Shown piece after piece: positions 17,615-25,998 of a stretch of 49,237 nt of DNA; the stretch's first letter is position 1; each line of letters begins with the position of its first letter. The DNA comes from Oceanococcus sp. Lineage in GTDB: Bacteria; Pseudomonadota; Gammaproteobacteria; Nevskiales; Oceanococcaceae. The stretch covers positions 1 to 49,237 of the forward strand of contig JASBUL010000012.1 of NCBI GenBank assembly GCA_030147945.1, written 5' to 3'. The position numbers and the translations under genes were made by a program. Under the pieces are notes generated by a model. It made no database searches. It saw only the letters and a list, made by a program, of their open reading frames with translations, and was not told the DNA's origin.

Positions 17615-18691
17615 CTAACCGCGGCGCTCGAGCACGACTTTGTCACTGTGCGGCGGCAAGGCCAACCAGGTGCCGTCACGTCCCACGGTGGCGGGGCCGT
17701 CATAGATCTCGGACACACCCTCCACGAACAGGGCCTCCAGGCGCCGGACCGGCAGCGCCGGCACGATGTGGTAGTACAGCAGATGCTTGACCCCCGCGGC
17801 CTGGGCGATTTGGGCAACCTCCTGTGGGCTGGCGTGATAGTCATGGATATCCTGGGTGATCCGCGCCATGTGTTCGGCACCCACGGCCTGCGCGCCCGCG
17901 CTGATCACGTCGACCAGATGCCCGGCCAGGGCTTCGTGCACCAGCACATCGACGCCCTTGGCCATCTGCGCCAGATTGTTTGAGCTGACCGTATCACCCG
18001 AGATCACCAGGCTGCGACCGCGATAGTCAAAGCGGTAGCCCACGGCCGGCGCAACCGGTGCATGGTCGACGCGAAATGCGCTGATACGCAAACCGTCGCG
18101 TTCGACGATGAGGCGTGCCTCACCCTCGTCAGGCAGTTCAAACGCTTGTGCCTTAGCACCCGCGCCCTGCGGCGGGATGACCGCGGCGCCATGGTGAGCC
18201 ACGCGATACCCGAAATCATGGCTGTAGGCCTGATTGAAACCCTCGACAATCGCCTCGACACCGGGTGGCCCATGAATCGGCAAGGGGCTGGTCCGTGCAC
18301 CGCCGGCCCAGCGCTGCAGCATCAGCTCACCAACGCCATCAATGTGGTCGGAATGAAAATGGGTCAGCAGCAAGGCCTCGACATGCCCCGGCGGCAAACC
18401 CAGGTGCAGCATGTTGCGCACCGCCCCGCTGCCCACATCGACAACAAAAATCTGCCCGCCAGCCACCACCGCCACGCATGGCCCGGCACGTTTGGGGTCG
18501 GGCATGGGCGAGCCCGCACCACACAACACCACATGCAAGCCATCAGCGTACTGGGAGAACACCGCATCCGACAGATTGGCCTCGACCTGACGCTGCATCA
18601 CCCGCAACAAGATCCGGTCACCGACCACAGCTAAAAGCCCGGCCACGACCAATCCGAGCCCGATCAGGCCCCACACCCATTTCCTGCGCAT
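17615..18691 (-). CDS. Membrane-anchored MBL-fold hydrolase, possible type III sulfatase
   Basis: 358 aa. An N-terminal hydrophobic helix (5-23) precedes a metallo-beta-lactamase fold of the RNase Z/arylsulfatase branch: THFHSDHIDG at 110-119 is the HxHxDH zinc site, VDHAPVAPAVGYRFDYRGRSL with SGDT gives the next ligand, and later His in VHEAL and YYHIVP complete the set. GAGSPMPDPKRAGPC is the usual first loop. Type III sulfatases such as Pseudoalteromonas AtsA share this fold and are exported, unlike tRNase Z; with two classical sulfatases nearby, a zinc-dependent sulfatase is a reasonable reading. GAGGAGA precedes ATG 18691. It is the first gene of the four-gene minus-strand operon. Confidence 0.82.
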   Translation of the reverse strand: MRRKWVWGLIGLGLVVAGLLAVVGDRILLRVMQRQVEANLSDAVFSQYADGLHVVLCGAGSPMPDPKRAGPCVAVVAGGQIFVVDVGSGAVRNMLHLGLPPGHVEALLLTHFHSDHIDGVGELMLQRWAGGARTSPLPIHGPPGVEAIVEGFNQAYSHDFGYRVAHHGAAVIPPQGAGAKAQAFELPDEGEARLIVERDGLRISAFRVDHAPVAPAVGYRFDYRGRSLVISGDTVSSNNLAQMAKGVDVLVHEALAGHLVDVISAGAQAVGAEHMARITQDIHDYHASPQEVAQIAQAAGVKHLLYYHIVPALPVRRLEALFVEGVSEIYDGPATVGRDGTWLALPPHSDKVVLERRG

Positions 18692-18731
18692 GCTGTCTCC
18701 TCAGGCGTGATCCTGGTGTCACGCCAATTTG

Positions 18732-18746
18732 TTTACAGTATGTCCA
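18732..18746. promoter_or_regulatory. Inverted repeat TTTACA-N3-TGTCCA in divergent sulfatase promoter
   Basis: TTTACAGTATGTCCA has half-sites TTTACA and TGTCCA that are reverse complements at four of six positions. A close relative, TTGACATATTGTCCA, stands before the TonB receptor at 20660. Both spacers are three bases. It lies 41 bp from the minus-strand ATG at 18691 and 77 bp from the plus-strand ATG at 18823, suitable for one regulator controlling both directions. The regulator is unknown. Confidence 0.42.
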
Positions 18747-18822
18747 TAACTTTATTGACTGCCAAGCCCGGGCCGCTTCAAGCCTGCTACAGTGCTCACA
18801 AAAAAGAAGGAGACCTCCTCGC

Positions 18823-20592
18823 ATGGACGACTTGCGTATCAGTGCATCGTGCCGCTGCCTCATCGCCGTCACGCTCGCGCTGGGCGTGTTCGGCAGCGGC
18901 AGCGCCACCGCCAGCACCGCCGAACGACCCAATATCGTGCTCATCATGGCCGATGATCTGGGCTACACCGATCTCGGGGTTTACGGTGGCGAGGTCAGCA
19001 CGCCGAACATCAACGCACTGGCCGAACGTGGCACCCTGCTGACCAGCTATCACACCTCGCCACTGTGTTCGCCTTCGCGCGCCATGCTCATGACCGGGGT
19101 GGAAAGTCATCGTGCCGGCCTGGGCAACCTGCCGGAAACCACACCCTTGAGTTTTCGTGGCGAGCCGGCCTACCTTGGCCGCCTGAATGAGCGCGTGGAA
19201 ACCCTGGCCACACGCCTCAAACGCGCCGGCTACCGCACTTACATGACCGGCAAATGGCACCTCGGCAAGGACCCGCGCTCGCTGCCCAATGCGCGCGGCT
19301 TTGACCGCTCATTCGCGCTGGAAGCCTCGGGTGCCGACAACTGGGAACAAAAACCCTATCTGCCGATTTATCCCGAAGCCCCGTGGTACGAAGATGGCCA
19401 GCCCACGACCCTGCCGGATGACTTCTATTCCTCTCGTTTTCTGGTCGACAAGCTGATCGAATACATCGATTCCGGCGCCAACCAGAACAACCCGTTCTTC
19501 GCCTACCTTGCCTTCCAGGCTGTGCACATCCCGGTGCAGGCACCACGCGAATACGTGGAGCGCTACAACGGCGTTTACGATGCCGGCTGGGACGCCATCC
19601 GCAAGGCCCGCCATGAGCGCGCCGTGGAACTGGGCATTGTCGATGCCGATGCCCCGATCGGGGCCATGCCTGAGGGCCTGCGTGACTGGAACCAGCTGGA
19701 CCAGCCCACGCGCGAACGGCTGGCCATGAACATGCAGGTCAATGCCGGCATGATCGAGGCGATGGACCATCACATCGGTCGTCTCATCGAACACCTCAAG
19801 GCCAGCGGCGACTACGACAACACCACCTTCGTGTTTCTCTCCGACAATGGTCCGGAGCACAACGATCCGCTGGAAACCCCGGGCATGGCCCTGTGGCTGG
19901 ACTGGGTGGATTATTCGCTGGATCTCGACACGCTTGGCGAGAAAGGCACCTACGGATACATCGGCCCCGAGTTCGCCAGTGCAGCCGCCTCGCCACACGC
20001 ATTGTTCAAGTTCTACACCGGCGAAGGCGGCGTGCGCGTGCCGGCGATTTTTTCCGGCGCCTCCATTCCCGGCCCTGCGCAGATTCGCCAGCCCAGTTTT
20101 GTGATCGACATCGCGCCGACTCTGCTGGAGATTGCCGGGGTCAGCCGGGACAGCCCCGAGGGCATCGAAGCCATACGCGGCCGTTCCCTGCTCTCGGCCC
20201 TCCAGCAGTCCGAGCAGCCGGTGCGCGAGGATCAAGACATCGTGGCCTTCGAAACCGCCGGCAACGTGGCGCTGTTCATGGGCGACTACAAACTTTCTCG
20301 CAACCGTCCGCGCTACGGCGACGGCCAATGGAAACTGTTCAACATCGCCACCGATCCGGGGGAAACCCGCGATCTGTCCGCCGACCAGCCCGAGCGTTTC
20401 CGCTTGATGCGCGAACACTACGACGCCTGGGCCGAGGATGTCGGCGCGCTGGAGGTGCCGGAAGGCTATGACGCCCGTCGTCAGCTCAGCATCAACAGCA
20501 TGCACGACCGCGCCTTGCGCTACGGCCCCTGGCTGTTGCTTGCCCTGGTTGTTCTGGTCATGTGGCGACGCCAGCGCAAGAACGCCGCCTAA
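18823..20592 (+). CDS. Cys-type sulfatase with C-terminal membrane anchor
   Basis: 589 aa. A signal peptide covers about 1-30. The formylglycine site is Cys82 in CSPSRAMLMTG (82-92); metal ligands appear in LIMADDLGYTD (Asp44, Asp45) and FLSDNGPEHND; MTGKWHLGKD supplies Lys/His. Near the C-terminus GPWLLLALVVLVMW followed by RRQRKNAA is a membrane anchor with a positive cytoplasmic tail, so the catalytic domain faces the periplasm. It resembles Pseudomonas-type arylsulfatases in size and motifs. AAGAAGGAGA precedes ATG 18823; the frame is open much further upstream but lacks a signal peptide there. A strong terminator follows. The required maturase is in the divergent operon. Confidence 0.9.
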   Translation: MDDLRISASCRCLIAVTLALGVFGSGSATASTAERPNIVLIMADDLGYTDLGVYGGEVSTPNINALAERGTLLTSYHTSPLCSPSRAMLMTGVESHRAGLGNLPETTPLSFRGEPAYLGRLNERVETLATRLKRAGYRTYMTGKWHLGKDPRSLPNARGFDRSFALEASGADNWEQKPYLPIYPEAPWYEDGQPTTLPDDFYSSRFLVDKLIEYIDSGANQNNPFFAYLAFQAVHIPVQAPREYVERYNGVYDAGWDAIRKARHERAVELGIVDADAPIGAMPEGLRDWNQLDQPTRERLAMNMQVNAGMIEAMDHHIGRLIEHLKASGDYDNTTFVFLSDNGPEHNDPLETPGMALWLDWVDYSLDLDTLGEKGTYGYIGPEFASAAASPHALFKFYTGEGGVRVPAIFSGASIPGPAQIRQPSFVIDIAPTLLEIAGVSRDSPEGIEAIRGRSLLSALQQSEQPVREDQDIVAFETAGNVALFMGDYKLSRNRPRYGDGQWKLFNIATDPGETRDLSADQPERFRLMREHYDAWAEDVGALEVPEGYDARRQLSINSMHDRALRYGPWLLLALVVLVMWRRQRKNAA

Positions 20593-20623
20593 GCGGAATT
20601 CCGTTCAAGCCCACCGAGCTGTC

Positions 20624-20658
20624 GGGTGGCGCGCACCGCAGCGCGCCACCCTGATTTT
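20624..20658 (+). terminator. Intrinsic terminator after sulfatase
   Basis: GGGTGGCGCGC (20624-20634), a six-base loop and GCGCGCCACCC (20641-20651) form a perfect 11-bp stem followed by TGATTTTATT. It separates the sulfatase transcript from the TonB-receptor gene, so the latter has its own promoter. Confidence 0.75.
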
Positions 20659-20659
20659 A

Positions 20660-20674
20660 TTGACATATTGTCCA
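20660..20674. promoter_or_regulatory. Inverted repeat TTGACA-N3-TGTCCA before TonB receptor
   Basis: TTGACATATTGTCCA: half-sites match as reverse complements at five of six positions (TTGACA against TGGACA). It matches the element at 18732-18746 at 11 of 15 positions. TTGACA could also be a -35 element, but no good -10 lies 16-18 bases on. It sits directly after the terminator, 155 bp before the receptor ATG. Confidence 0.42.
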
Positions 20675-20723
20675 CTTCTGTCCTGAACAAGCGCTCAGGC
20701 GCATTGACGGCGCTGCCCGACTG

Positions 20724-20745
20724 TTACAAATTAGACACACTGTAA
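20724..20745. promoter_or_regulatory. Dyad TTACA-N12-TGTAA in receptor leader
   Basis: TTACA (20724-20728) and TGTAA (20741-20745) are perfect inverted half-sites in an AT-rich segment 85 bp before the receptor ATG. It may be part of the promoter or a second operator. The half-sites are short, so chance is possible. Confidence 0.25.
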
Positions 20746-20829
20746 AACTTTAAATCGGCAGCGAGCGACTGCCGTTATCGCATGCCAGCAGACCGCCCAT
20801 ACAAACAAGGCGGCGTGGAGGAGACCTCA

Positions 20830-23388
20830 ATGCGAGCCAAACGCGCCGTGGCATGCCTCGGCCTCAGTGTGATGATGGGCGTCATCAATCCGGCTGTGGC
20901 GGACGACGCCCTCGACCAGCTGTTCGCCAACGAACCCGACAGCACGCCGCAAGCAACGCCAAGCCCTGCTCCGACGCCAACACCGGCGAGCATCCAGCTG
21001 CCCGAGGCAAGTACTCCAGACCCGGCGCGCCCCAAACGGGCGATCGAAGAGATCGTGGTCACCGCGCAGAAAACCGAGCAAAGCCTGCAGGATGTGCCGA
21101 TCTCGGTCTCGGCCCTGGGTCGCGCCCAGATCCAGGACGCCGCCATCGTCGAAGCCCAGGAGCTGATGCAGTACACCCCCAACGTGAAATATGCCCAGGC
21201 GGCCAGCTTCCTGCCCACCATCAACATCCGCGGATTCGGCTCACCACCGCTGGGGCGCAATCTGGAGCCTTCGGTCGGCCTGTCCATCGACGATGTGTTC
21301 TATGGCCGCTCAACCTTCATCGCCGATGCGATTTTCGACATCGACCGGGTCGAGGTTCTGCGCGGCCCGCAGGGCACGCTGTTTGGCAAGAACACCATCG
21401 CCGGCGTGCTCAACTTCACCACCGCGCAACCCGACTTCGACAATCAGGGCTTTGTCGCCCTGGCTCGCGGCAGCCTGTCGGAAACGCGTGTGGAAGGCGC
21501 GCTGGGCATGGGTTTGATCGATCAGCTGCTGGCGGCCCGGGTCTCGTTTCGAGCCCGCGACCGCAAGCTTGGCATGTACAACACCCTGCGCGATGAAACC
21601 GCCACATCCGACGATCTCAGCGGCCGCATCAAACTGCGCTGGCTGGCCAGCGATACGCTGACGGTGGATCTGGGTGCGCTGCAGGCCCGCACACGAACCA
21701 CCGGCAACGCATTCGAACTACAGCAGGCCTCGCAACGCTCGCTGCTGCGCTATCAGCAGGTCGATCCGGATGCCGATGCCGAAGCGTTCAACGGCCACAA
21801 CTCGTTCAATGAAGCCAACCACTCCAGCCGCGATGCGCGCAGCTTGTGGCTCAAGCTGGAACAGTTTGTCGGCGCGCTGGGTCCGATCAACGATCTCAAC
21901 ATCAATCTGATCCTGGCCGACGCACAGATCGAAACGCCCTATCTGCTGGACAGTGATTTCTCACCGGTGGATTCACAATCCGTGGCCTCTCAGGGGCCAG
22001 AAACCTACCACCAGCGCTCCTTCGAACTGCGCAGCGCATTCAGCAGCGCGGGCTTGTTCGGTTTTGGCCAGCACATGGACTGGATCGTCGGCATCTACGG
22101 CATGCAAAGCGCGGCCGACGTGACCCAGAACGTTCACGTCAACTTCAACGGGGTGATTGATTCCCTGATCGCCGGCGGCACCGCACCGGGCAGCCGCATT
22201 CCGCAGGTTCCCGAGGCACTCGGCGATGTGCTGGAAAGTCTTGGGCTGCCGCGAGACATCAGCGACATTCCGGGCCCATTCAACCTAATTCCCGAAGCCG
22301 TGGCGGTGGAGATACTCGATAACGCCACGCTGATCGACGCGCGCACGCTGGCCGCATTCTTTCAGACCACCTGGTCGCTGACCGAGGCGCTCGACCTGAC
22401 CGTGGGTTTTCGCTACGGACGCGAGCGCAAACAGGGCGAGCAATCATCTAAGTGCGCCAACCGTCCGCTGTGTCCGGCCGCGGCCGCTTTCGCCGGCCAA
22501 CGCCAGTTCGAAACCCGCAGTACACGCGACGAGATCGAACGCTCGCCCAAAATCGCGCTGAGCTATCGCCTGGCCGAGGACATCAGCCTGTTTGCCAACG
22601 CCACCCGAGGCTTCAAGAGCGGTGGCTATTCCGGCCCGCTGCTGGCACCGCGCAACCTGGAGTACGAGCCGGAAAGTGCGCTGTCGTTCGAGGCCGGCAT
22701 CAAAAGCCGCTGGCTGGATGACAGCCTGATGCTCAACGCCACGGCCTACCGGGTCAGCTTCGACGATCTGCAGGTCAACCTGTTCGACGGCACCAACATC
22801 AGCACCATCAATGCCGCCAGCGCGGTCTCACAGGGCCTGGAAATCGATCTTCAGTGGCTGCCGCCGCTGGATTTTCTGACCCTGGCCGGCAGTCTGGGCA
22901 TCAGCGATGTGGCGTACGGCGACTTCCGCTGCGGTCCGGCCCAGGCGGGCTCCACCACCAGCGACCCCGCCTGCAACACCAGCGGCGAAGCCAATCCGCC
23001 ACCGACCCAGGATCTGAGCGGACGCGAAACACCATTCGCGCCGCGCCTCAGCGCAAGTTTCACCCCCTCGGTCAAATTCCCGCTGTGGCCGCGGCGTCAG
23101 ATCGGCGGGCTGTTCGGCATTGATGTGCTGTACCAGGGCGAACAATTCCTGGATGTCGACCTCGACCCGGCCAGCCACCAAGCCGCCACCACACGGATCA
23201 ATGCACGGCTGGGCATCGCCCCGCTGGACCGACGCTGGTCGCTCATCGTCAACGCCAAGAATCTGACCGGCGAGCGCGAACGCGCCGTGCTCATCGACCA
23301 GCCTCAGTTTCCCGGCAACTACGCCACAGTGGCTTTGATTGATGAACCACAGTACGTGGTCGAGCTCCGCTACAACTTCGGCGACTGA
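20830..23388 (+). CDS. TonB-dependent receptor of the sulfatase locus
   Basis: 852 aa. The signal peptide is about 1-24 (ends PAVA); an acidic then Pro/Thr-rich linker follows at 36-69, and the TonB box EEIVVTAQ is at 73-80. The plug has QDVPISVSALG, TINIRGFG and VEVLRGPQGTLFGKNTIAG, the form seen in receptors of sphingomonads and marine gammaproteobacteria that import carbon compounds as well as siderophores. The barrel ends YVVELRYNFGD. GGAGGAGA precedes ATG 20830. There is no Fur box in the 237 bp upstream, which instead hold a terminator and the repeat shared with the sulfatase promoter. Import of a sulfated substrate or its product is the likely role. Confidence 0.88.
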   Translation: MRAKRAVACLGLSVMMGVINPAVADDALDQLFANEPDSTPQATPSPAPTPTPASIQLPEASTPDPARPKRAIEEIVVTAQKTEQSLQDVPISVSALGRAQIQDAAIVEAQELMQYTPNVKYAQAASFLPTINIRGFGSPPLGRNLEPSVGLSIDDVFYGRSTFIADAIFDIDRVEVLRGPQGTLFGKNTIAGVLNFTTAQPDFDNQGFVALARGSLSETRVEGALGMGLIDQLLAARVSFRARDRKLGMYNTLRDETATSDDLSGRIKLRWLASDTLTVDLGALQARTRTTGNAFELQQASQRSLLRYQQVDPDADAEAFNGHNSFNEANHSSRDARSLWLKLEQFVGALGPINDLNINLILADAQIETPYLLDSDFSPVDSQSVASQGPETYHQRSFELRSAFSSAGLFGFGQHMDWIVGIYGMQSAADVTQNVHVNFNGVIDSLIAGGTAPGSRIPQVPEALGDVLESLGLPRDISDIPGPFNLIPEAVAVEILDNATLIDARTLAAFFQTTWSLTEALDLTVGFRYGRERKQGEQSSKCANRPLCPAAAAFAGQRQFETRSTRDEIERSPKIALSYRLAEDISLFANATRGFKSGGYSGPLLAPRNLEYEPESALSFEAGIKSRWLDDSLMLNATAYRVSFDDLQVNLFDGTNISTINAASAVSQGLEIDLQWLPPLDFLTLAGSLGISDVAYGDFRCGPAQAGSTTSDPACNTSGEANPPPTQDLSGRETPFAPRLSASFTPSVKFPLWPRRQIGGLFGIDVLYQGEQFLDVDLDPASHQAATTRINARLGIAPLDRRWSLIVNAKNLTGERERAVLIDQPQFPGNYATVALIDEPQYVVELRYNFGD

Positions 23389-23441
23389 GCCGTGCATGCG
23401 TACAATGCGCTGCGCCAATCGAGACTACCGGGGGCCGCAGC

Positions 23442-24347
23442 TTGAGAGACATCAGCGACAAACCATCCACGGCGCGCCAGGCGCGTGCCGAAGCCTGGGT
23501 ACGCATGCCCGCAGACTGCACCCAACGGGTGCTTGACGGGACCATCGACAAAGGCGACGTGCGTGAAGCCGCACGCATCGCCGGCATGATGGCGATCAAG
23601 CGCTGCTGGGAGTTGCTGCCGCACTGTCATCCCCTGACCCTGCAGCACAGCGCCATCGACTTCGAGCTGCACGACGATGCCCTGCGCATTGAAGCCCTGG
23701 TCGCTACCATCGGCCCAACCGGGGTGGAGATGGAAGCCCTGACCGGCGCCAGCGTGGCCGCATTGACCGTGTACGACATGCTCAAGCCGCATGCCGGCAT
23801 GGACCTGAGCATTGATGGAGTGCGCCTGCTGGAGAAAACCGGCGGCAAATCCGACCATCGGCGCAGTCTCAAATCGGCCCGCCCCGCGCACATCATCACC
23901 GTATCGAGCCGGATCGCCAGCGGCGGTAAACCCGACGCGGCAGCCGACTGGCTGGCCGGCGCGCTGGATGAGGCCGGCTTTGCCCCGTTGCAGCGTCAGG
24001 TCATCAAACCCGATGCAATAGCTGTGCGTGAAGCGGTCCGCGCAGCGGTGGATGACCATGCCGCGTTGATCATCACCGTTGGCGGCACTGGCCTCGCGCC
24101 GGACGACTGCAGCGCCGAAACCGTCGCCGCCATGCTCGACAAGGATGTGCCGGGCATCATGGAAAGCGCGCGTCAGTTCGGCCAGCAGCGAACCCCGCTG
24201 GCCCTGATTGCGCGCGGTGTGGCCGGGACCATCGGCCGCTCGCTGGTCATCACCCTGCCCGGCAGCCTGGCCGGCACGCGCGAGAGCTGGGCCGCGATCC
24301 GAACCGGCGTGGTGCACGCCGTGGGCGTGCTGCACCGACCGGGCTAG
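23442..24347 (+). CDS. Bifunctional MoaC-MogA fusion
   Basis: 301 aa with two Moco enzymes in one chain. Residues 1-145 are MoaC (cyclic pyranopterin monophosphate synthase): Lys37 in DKGDVREAARIAG, HCHPL at 61-65, GPTGVEMEALT, Asp112 and Lys115 in YDMLK, and LLEKTGGKS; these match E. coli Lys51, Asp128 and Lys131. Residues about 148-300 are a MogA/MoaB domain (molybdopterin adenylyltransferase) with TVGGTGLAPDD at 213-222 and PGIMESAR. The start is TTG 23442 after a GGGGG run; no ATG or GTG is in frame. moeA follows three bases after the stop. MoaC/MoaB fusions are known in other bacteria; here it explains why separate moaC and moaB/mogA are missing. Confidence 0.9.
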   Translation: MRDISDKPSTARQARAEAWVRMPADCTQRVLDGTIDKGDVREAARIAGMMAIKRCWELLPHCHPLTLQHSAIDFELHDDALRIEALVATIGPTGVEMEALTGASVAALTVYDMLKPHAGMDLSIDGVRLLEKTGGKSDHRRSLKSARPAHIITVSSRIASGGKPDAAADWLAGALDEAGFAPLQRQVIKPDAIAVREAVRAAVDDHAALIITVGGTGLAPDDCSAETVAAMLDKDVPGIMESARQFGQQRTPLALIARGVAGTIGRSLVITLPGSLAGTRESWAAIRTGVVHAVGVLHRPG

Positions 24348-24350
24348 GCC

Positions 24351-25559
24351 ATGCTGAGCCTGGACCAAGCACTGGCGCATTATGCGCAGCTCAAGGCCCT
24401 GCCCACGCAGCAGTCGCTGACGCTTGAGGATGCCCACGGTCGCGTGCTTGCGACGGACCTGACCAGCACGCTGGATTTGCCGCCCATGCGACAGAGCGCC
24501 ATGGACGGTTACGCCGTCCATGCATCGGATCTGCGGCACGCCGCAACGCAGCCTGTTGAGCTGCCGGTCACGCAGTCGATCGCCGCTGGCGACACACCCA
24601 GGCCACTGCCGGCGGGCCAATGCGCCCGCATTTTTACCGGTGCACCGCTGCCTGACGGGGCGGACAGCGTGGAGATCCAGGAAAACGTGCACGCCGATGC
24701 CTCGCGTGCGGTGTTTACGCAAACCGTGCAAAGCGGTCGCCACGTGCGCCAGCGCGGCGAAGAGGTGCAGGCCGGCCAGGTTCTGCTCCACGCCGGACAG
24801 CGTCTCAACGCCGCCCGCCTGTCCATCGCCGCCGGCGCCGGACACGCACAGGTGCCGTGCCGGGCCCAGCCACGCGTGGCGATTATCGTCAGCGGCAGCG
24901 AACTGGTCGCACCCGGCAGCGAACGTGGCCCCGCACAGATTTTCGAATCCAACGGCAGCTTTCTGGCCCATTTTGTCCGCGATCAGGGCGCCCGCGTCAG
25001 CCGCCTGAGCCGCTGCCCGGACGACCCGGCTCAACTGAGCGCGTGCGTGGGCGCAGCGCTGGATGATTGCGACATGCTGCTGATCAGCGGCGGTGCATCG
25101 GTTGGCGATCATGATCACAGCCGCGCTGCCTGTCAGGCCAACGCTGTTCACGAGTTGTTCTGGAAGGTCGCTCAAAAACCCGGGAAACCCTTGAGCTTTG
25201 GCCGCGGACCAGACGGACAGGCGGTGTTTGTCCTGCCCGGCAACCCGGCCTCTGTTTACGCCTGTGCGATGTTGCACGTGCGCATCGCGCTGGCGCATTT
25301 GTGTGGTGTGACGGCGCCCGCGCCGCTACACGCCAAGCTGACCCACCCGGTCAGCGGCGACCAACGGCGCACGCGACTGCTGCGGGTCTGCGTCGCGGCC
25401 GATGCGAGCGGACAGCTCACCGCCCGCCCCCTGCCTCATCAAGCCTCACACATGACCAGCAACCTGGCCTCAGCCAATGCCCTGGCCAGAATCGAAGCCG
25501 GCCAGGACTGGCCAGCCGGGCACATCGTGTCCTGCTGGCTCAACACTGACTTGGGCTAG
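24351..25559 (+). CDS. moeA: Molybdopterin molybdotransferase MoeA
   Basis: 402 aa; inserts molybdate into adenylylated molybdopterin, the product of the MogA domain encoded just upstream. Landmarks are MRQSAMDGYAVHASDL, the IFTGAPLPDGADSVEIQE segment, VAIIVSGSELVAPG, LISGGASVGDHDH (usually GGVSVGD) and VLPGNPASVYACAML. The C-terminal domain IV is present and ends near WLNTDLG. Three bases separate it from moaC-mogA, so the two are co-transcribed. It converges with the small membrane-protein gene, leaving four bases between stops. Confidence 0.93.
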   Translation: MLSLDQALAHYAQLKALPTQQSLTLEDAHGRVLATDLTSTLDLPPMRQSAMDGYAVHASDLRHAATQPVELPVTQSIAAGDTPRPLPAGQCARIFTGAPLPDGADSVEIQENVHADASRAVFTQTVQSGRHVRQRGEEVQAGQVLLHAGQRLNAARLSIAAGAGHAQVPCRAQPRVAIIVSGSELVAPGSERGPAQIFESNGSFLAHFVRDQGARVSRLSRCPDDPAQLSACVGAALDDCDMLLISGGASVGDHDHSRAACQANAVHELFWKVAQKPGKPLSFGRGPDGQAVFVLPGNPASVYACAMLHVRIALAHLCGVTAPAPLHAKLTHPVSGDQRRTRLLRVCVAADASGQLTARPLPHQASHMTSNLASANALARIEAGQDWPAGHIVSCWLNTDLG

Positions 25560-25563
25560 CAAC

Positions 25564-25965
25564 TCAGCGTTGCTCGGCATGCTGCGCGCGTAAAGCGGCG
25601 TGGGTCTGCTCAGGAGATGAAGCAAACAGGGTCAAGCTGGCGCCCAGCATGTCGATCAAGGCAAACAGCAGGATGGCGATGCCGGCTTCACCAGCAATCC
25701 ACAGGCCGACGAAAAAAGCCGCCGCACCGTATCGCTGCCAAACCGTCAGCCGATAAAGACGCTGGATCTGCAGCCTCGCAATGGTCAACTGATAGCTGCC
25801 AATGATGAACGCCAGCAAGCCCACAACCCGCGCCGTCCATAACGCATCAGCGTGATGCAGTGCGAACAGATCAAGCACAAAAGCAGGCATGATCATCAAG
25901 CCCAGGCCCGGGATGAACATCATGTACAGGCCAAAAATCTTCAGACTTGTGGTGGCAATACGCAT
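25564..25965 (-). CDS. Small four-helix membrane protein, function unknown
   Basis: 133 aa; not recognised. Helices lie near residues 8-30 (FGLYMMFIPGLGLMIMPAFVL), 44-62, 79-95 (AAAFFVGLWIAGEAGIAILL) and 97-113. AAGGAA stands seven bases before ATG 25965. It lies 33 bp after the nitronate monooxygenase on the same strand, so it may be the last gene of that operon. Nothing in the sequence shows a catalytic or binding site. Confidence 0.72.
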   Translation of the reverse strand: MRIATTSLKIFGLYMMFIPGLGLMIMPAFVLDLFALHHADALWTARVVGLLAFIIGSYQLTIARLQIQRLYRLTVWQRYGAAAFFVGLWIAGEAGIAILLFALIDMLGASLTLFASSPEQTHAALRAQHAEQR

Positions 25966-25998
25966 ATTCGGATTCCTTTGCAGATGCTCAGCGTCTGT

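Noticed and set aside
18265..18822. N-terminal extension of the second sulfatase
   Set aside because: It overlaps the MBL gene antisense; the signal peptide and ribosome binding site are at 18823.
5696..23441. Mobile element or genomic island with ends
   Set aside because: No integrase, transposase, tRNA target, direct repeats or base-composition break visible by eye; the insertion idea rests on gene order only.
23370..25298. 642-codon open frame on the minus strand across moaC-mogA and moeA
   Set aside because: Antisense of two well-supported Moco genes; composition is that of a shadow frame.
25558..25574. AGCAAC-N5-GTTGCT repeat between convergent moeA and the small membrane protein
   Set aside because: Six-base arms without a T-run; overlaps both gene ends and is probably chance.
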